Shown piece after piece: positions 63,701 through 64,000 of a stretch of DNA of 64,000 bases. Each line of letters opens with the position of its first letter. Position 1 is the stretch's first letter. The translations under genes and the position numbers were made by a program. The stretch is from Lysinibacillus sphaericus. GTDB lineage: Bacteria; Bacillota; Bacilli; Bacillales_A; Planococcaceae. Location: NCBI RefSeq assembly GCF_006864135.1, contig NZ_SADV01000017.1, positions 1-64,000 on the forward strand. The letters are read 5' to 3'. The notes under the pieces are model-generated. The model was given only the letters and a program-made list of their open reading frames with translations, had not been told where the DNA came from and searched no databases.

Positions 63701-64000
63701 CAAATGAATCCTCTCCTTTTCTCCGAATAATAGGCTTACTCATATTTTCTCGAGATAGTGCCTCACGAAGCATTTCCGCTCGTACGCGATCTCGCTCAGT
63801 AGGTGGCAAAACGTCACCTGCGTAATTCTGTAAAAATCCAGGTTGCATACTAACTACGCATTCGTTTAATTTAGTCGCTTTAATACCTTCAATTAACCGT
63901 AAATCTACTCCTAAACGAACATTGGAAAGACAGGTAGCAGCTTCCTCACTCGTTAAAATTCGAGCATGTGTTAATGTCCCTAAAGCGCGGTATACCCGGT
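63693..64000 (-). CDS. mcsB: Protein arginine kinase McsB (C-terminal part)
   Basis: About 100 C-terminal residues are visible, running off the right edge: [55 protein letters not shown] and [14 protein letters not shown], ending ...DSFDV. They match the phosphagen-kinase-like C-terminus of McsB. McsB marks proteins with phospho-arginine for ClpCP. The operon order ctsR-mcsA-mcsB-clpC is implied. Confidence 0.93.
   Translation of the reverse strand, partial: RVYRALGTLTHARILTSEEAATCLSNVRLGVDLRLIEGIKATKLNECVVSMQPGFLQNYAGDVLPPTERDRVRAEMLREALSRENMSKPIIRRKGEDSFDV

Overview
The window is a core segment of a low-GC, endospore-forming Bacillales chromosome, most likely Lysinibacillus. The 5' end of a 16S rRNA gene (minus strand, positions 1 to about 219) matches what I remember of the L. 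sphaericus/fusiformis group. The spore genes gerD, kbaA, cwlD and sigH lie in the order known from Bacillus subtilis. The genus is an inference from memory; the order Bacillales is well supported.

Layout. Nearly all genes are on the minus strand, so transcription runs from high to low coordinates. Reading in that direction: mcsB (partial), clpC, radA, yacL, ispD, ispF and gltX; then a cysteine T-box and cysE-cysS-mrnC-rlmB-rae1; then sigH, rpmG, secE and nusG; then rplK-rplA, rplJ-rplL, ybxB, rpoB and rpoC; then the str operon (rplGB-rpsL-rpsG-fusA-tuf). Next comes an accessory block: a Bce-type two-component system, its ABC transporter and a YuiF-like antiporter. After that come the S10/spc/alpha ribosomal-protein cluster (rpsJ to rplQ), the ECF transporter core (ecfA1-ecfA2-ecfT), truA, rplM-rpsI, a two-repeat lipoprotein, cwlD and salA. 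The window ends with gerD (plus strand), kbaA, a degenerate NodB-like gene (plus strand) and the start of an rrn operon.

How the genes work together. Most encode the ribosome, RNA polymerase, elongation factors and protein export (SecY, SecE). Their control elements are visible: an L10 leader with an attenuator, an L13-type leader, a Cys T-box with specifier TGC, and promoters for the rrn, L11, L10, str, S10 and L13 transcription units.

Differences from the B. subtilis order. map (between adk and infA) and disA (between radA and yacL) are absent. The Bce/YuiF block sits between tuf and rpsJ. rpoB and rpoC, and also secE and nusG, are each separated by about 500 bp holding a terminator and a copy of a structured repeat.

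Main novelty candidates. (1) A dispersed intergenic repeat of about 200-300 bp (about 450-730, 41130-41424, 49428-49625, 60920-61095), all copies in one orientation, whose stems show compensatory base changes between copies. (2) A separate short palindromic MITE-like element (7243-7364, 31924-31983). (3) A putative small RNA or attenuator between rplQ and ecfA1. (4) Ribosomal protein S12 carries Arg56 where Lys is usual, a change known elsewhere to give streptomycin resistance. I found no CRISPR array, phage, transposase or tRNA gene.
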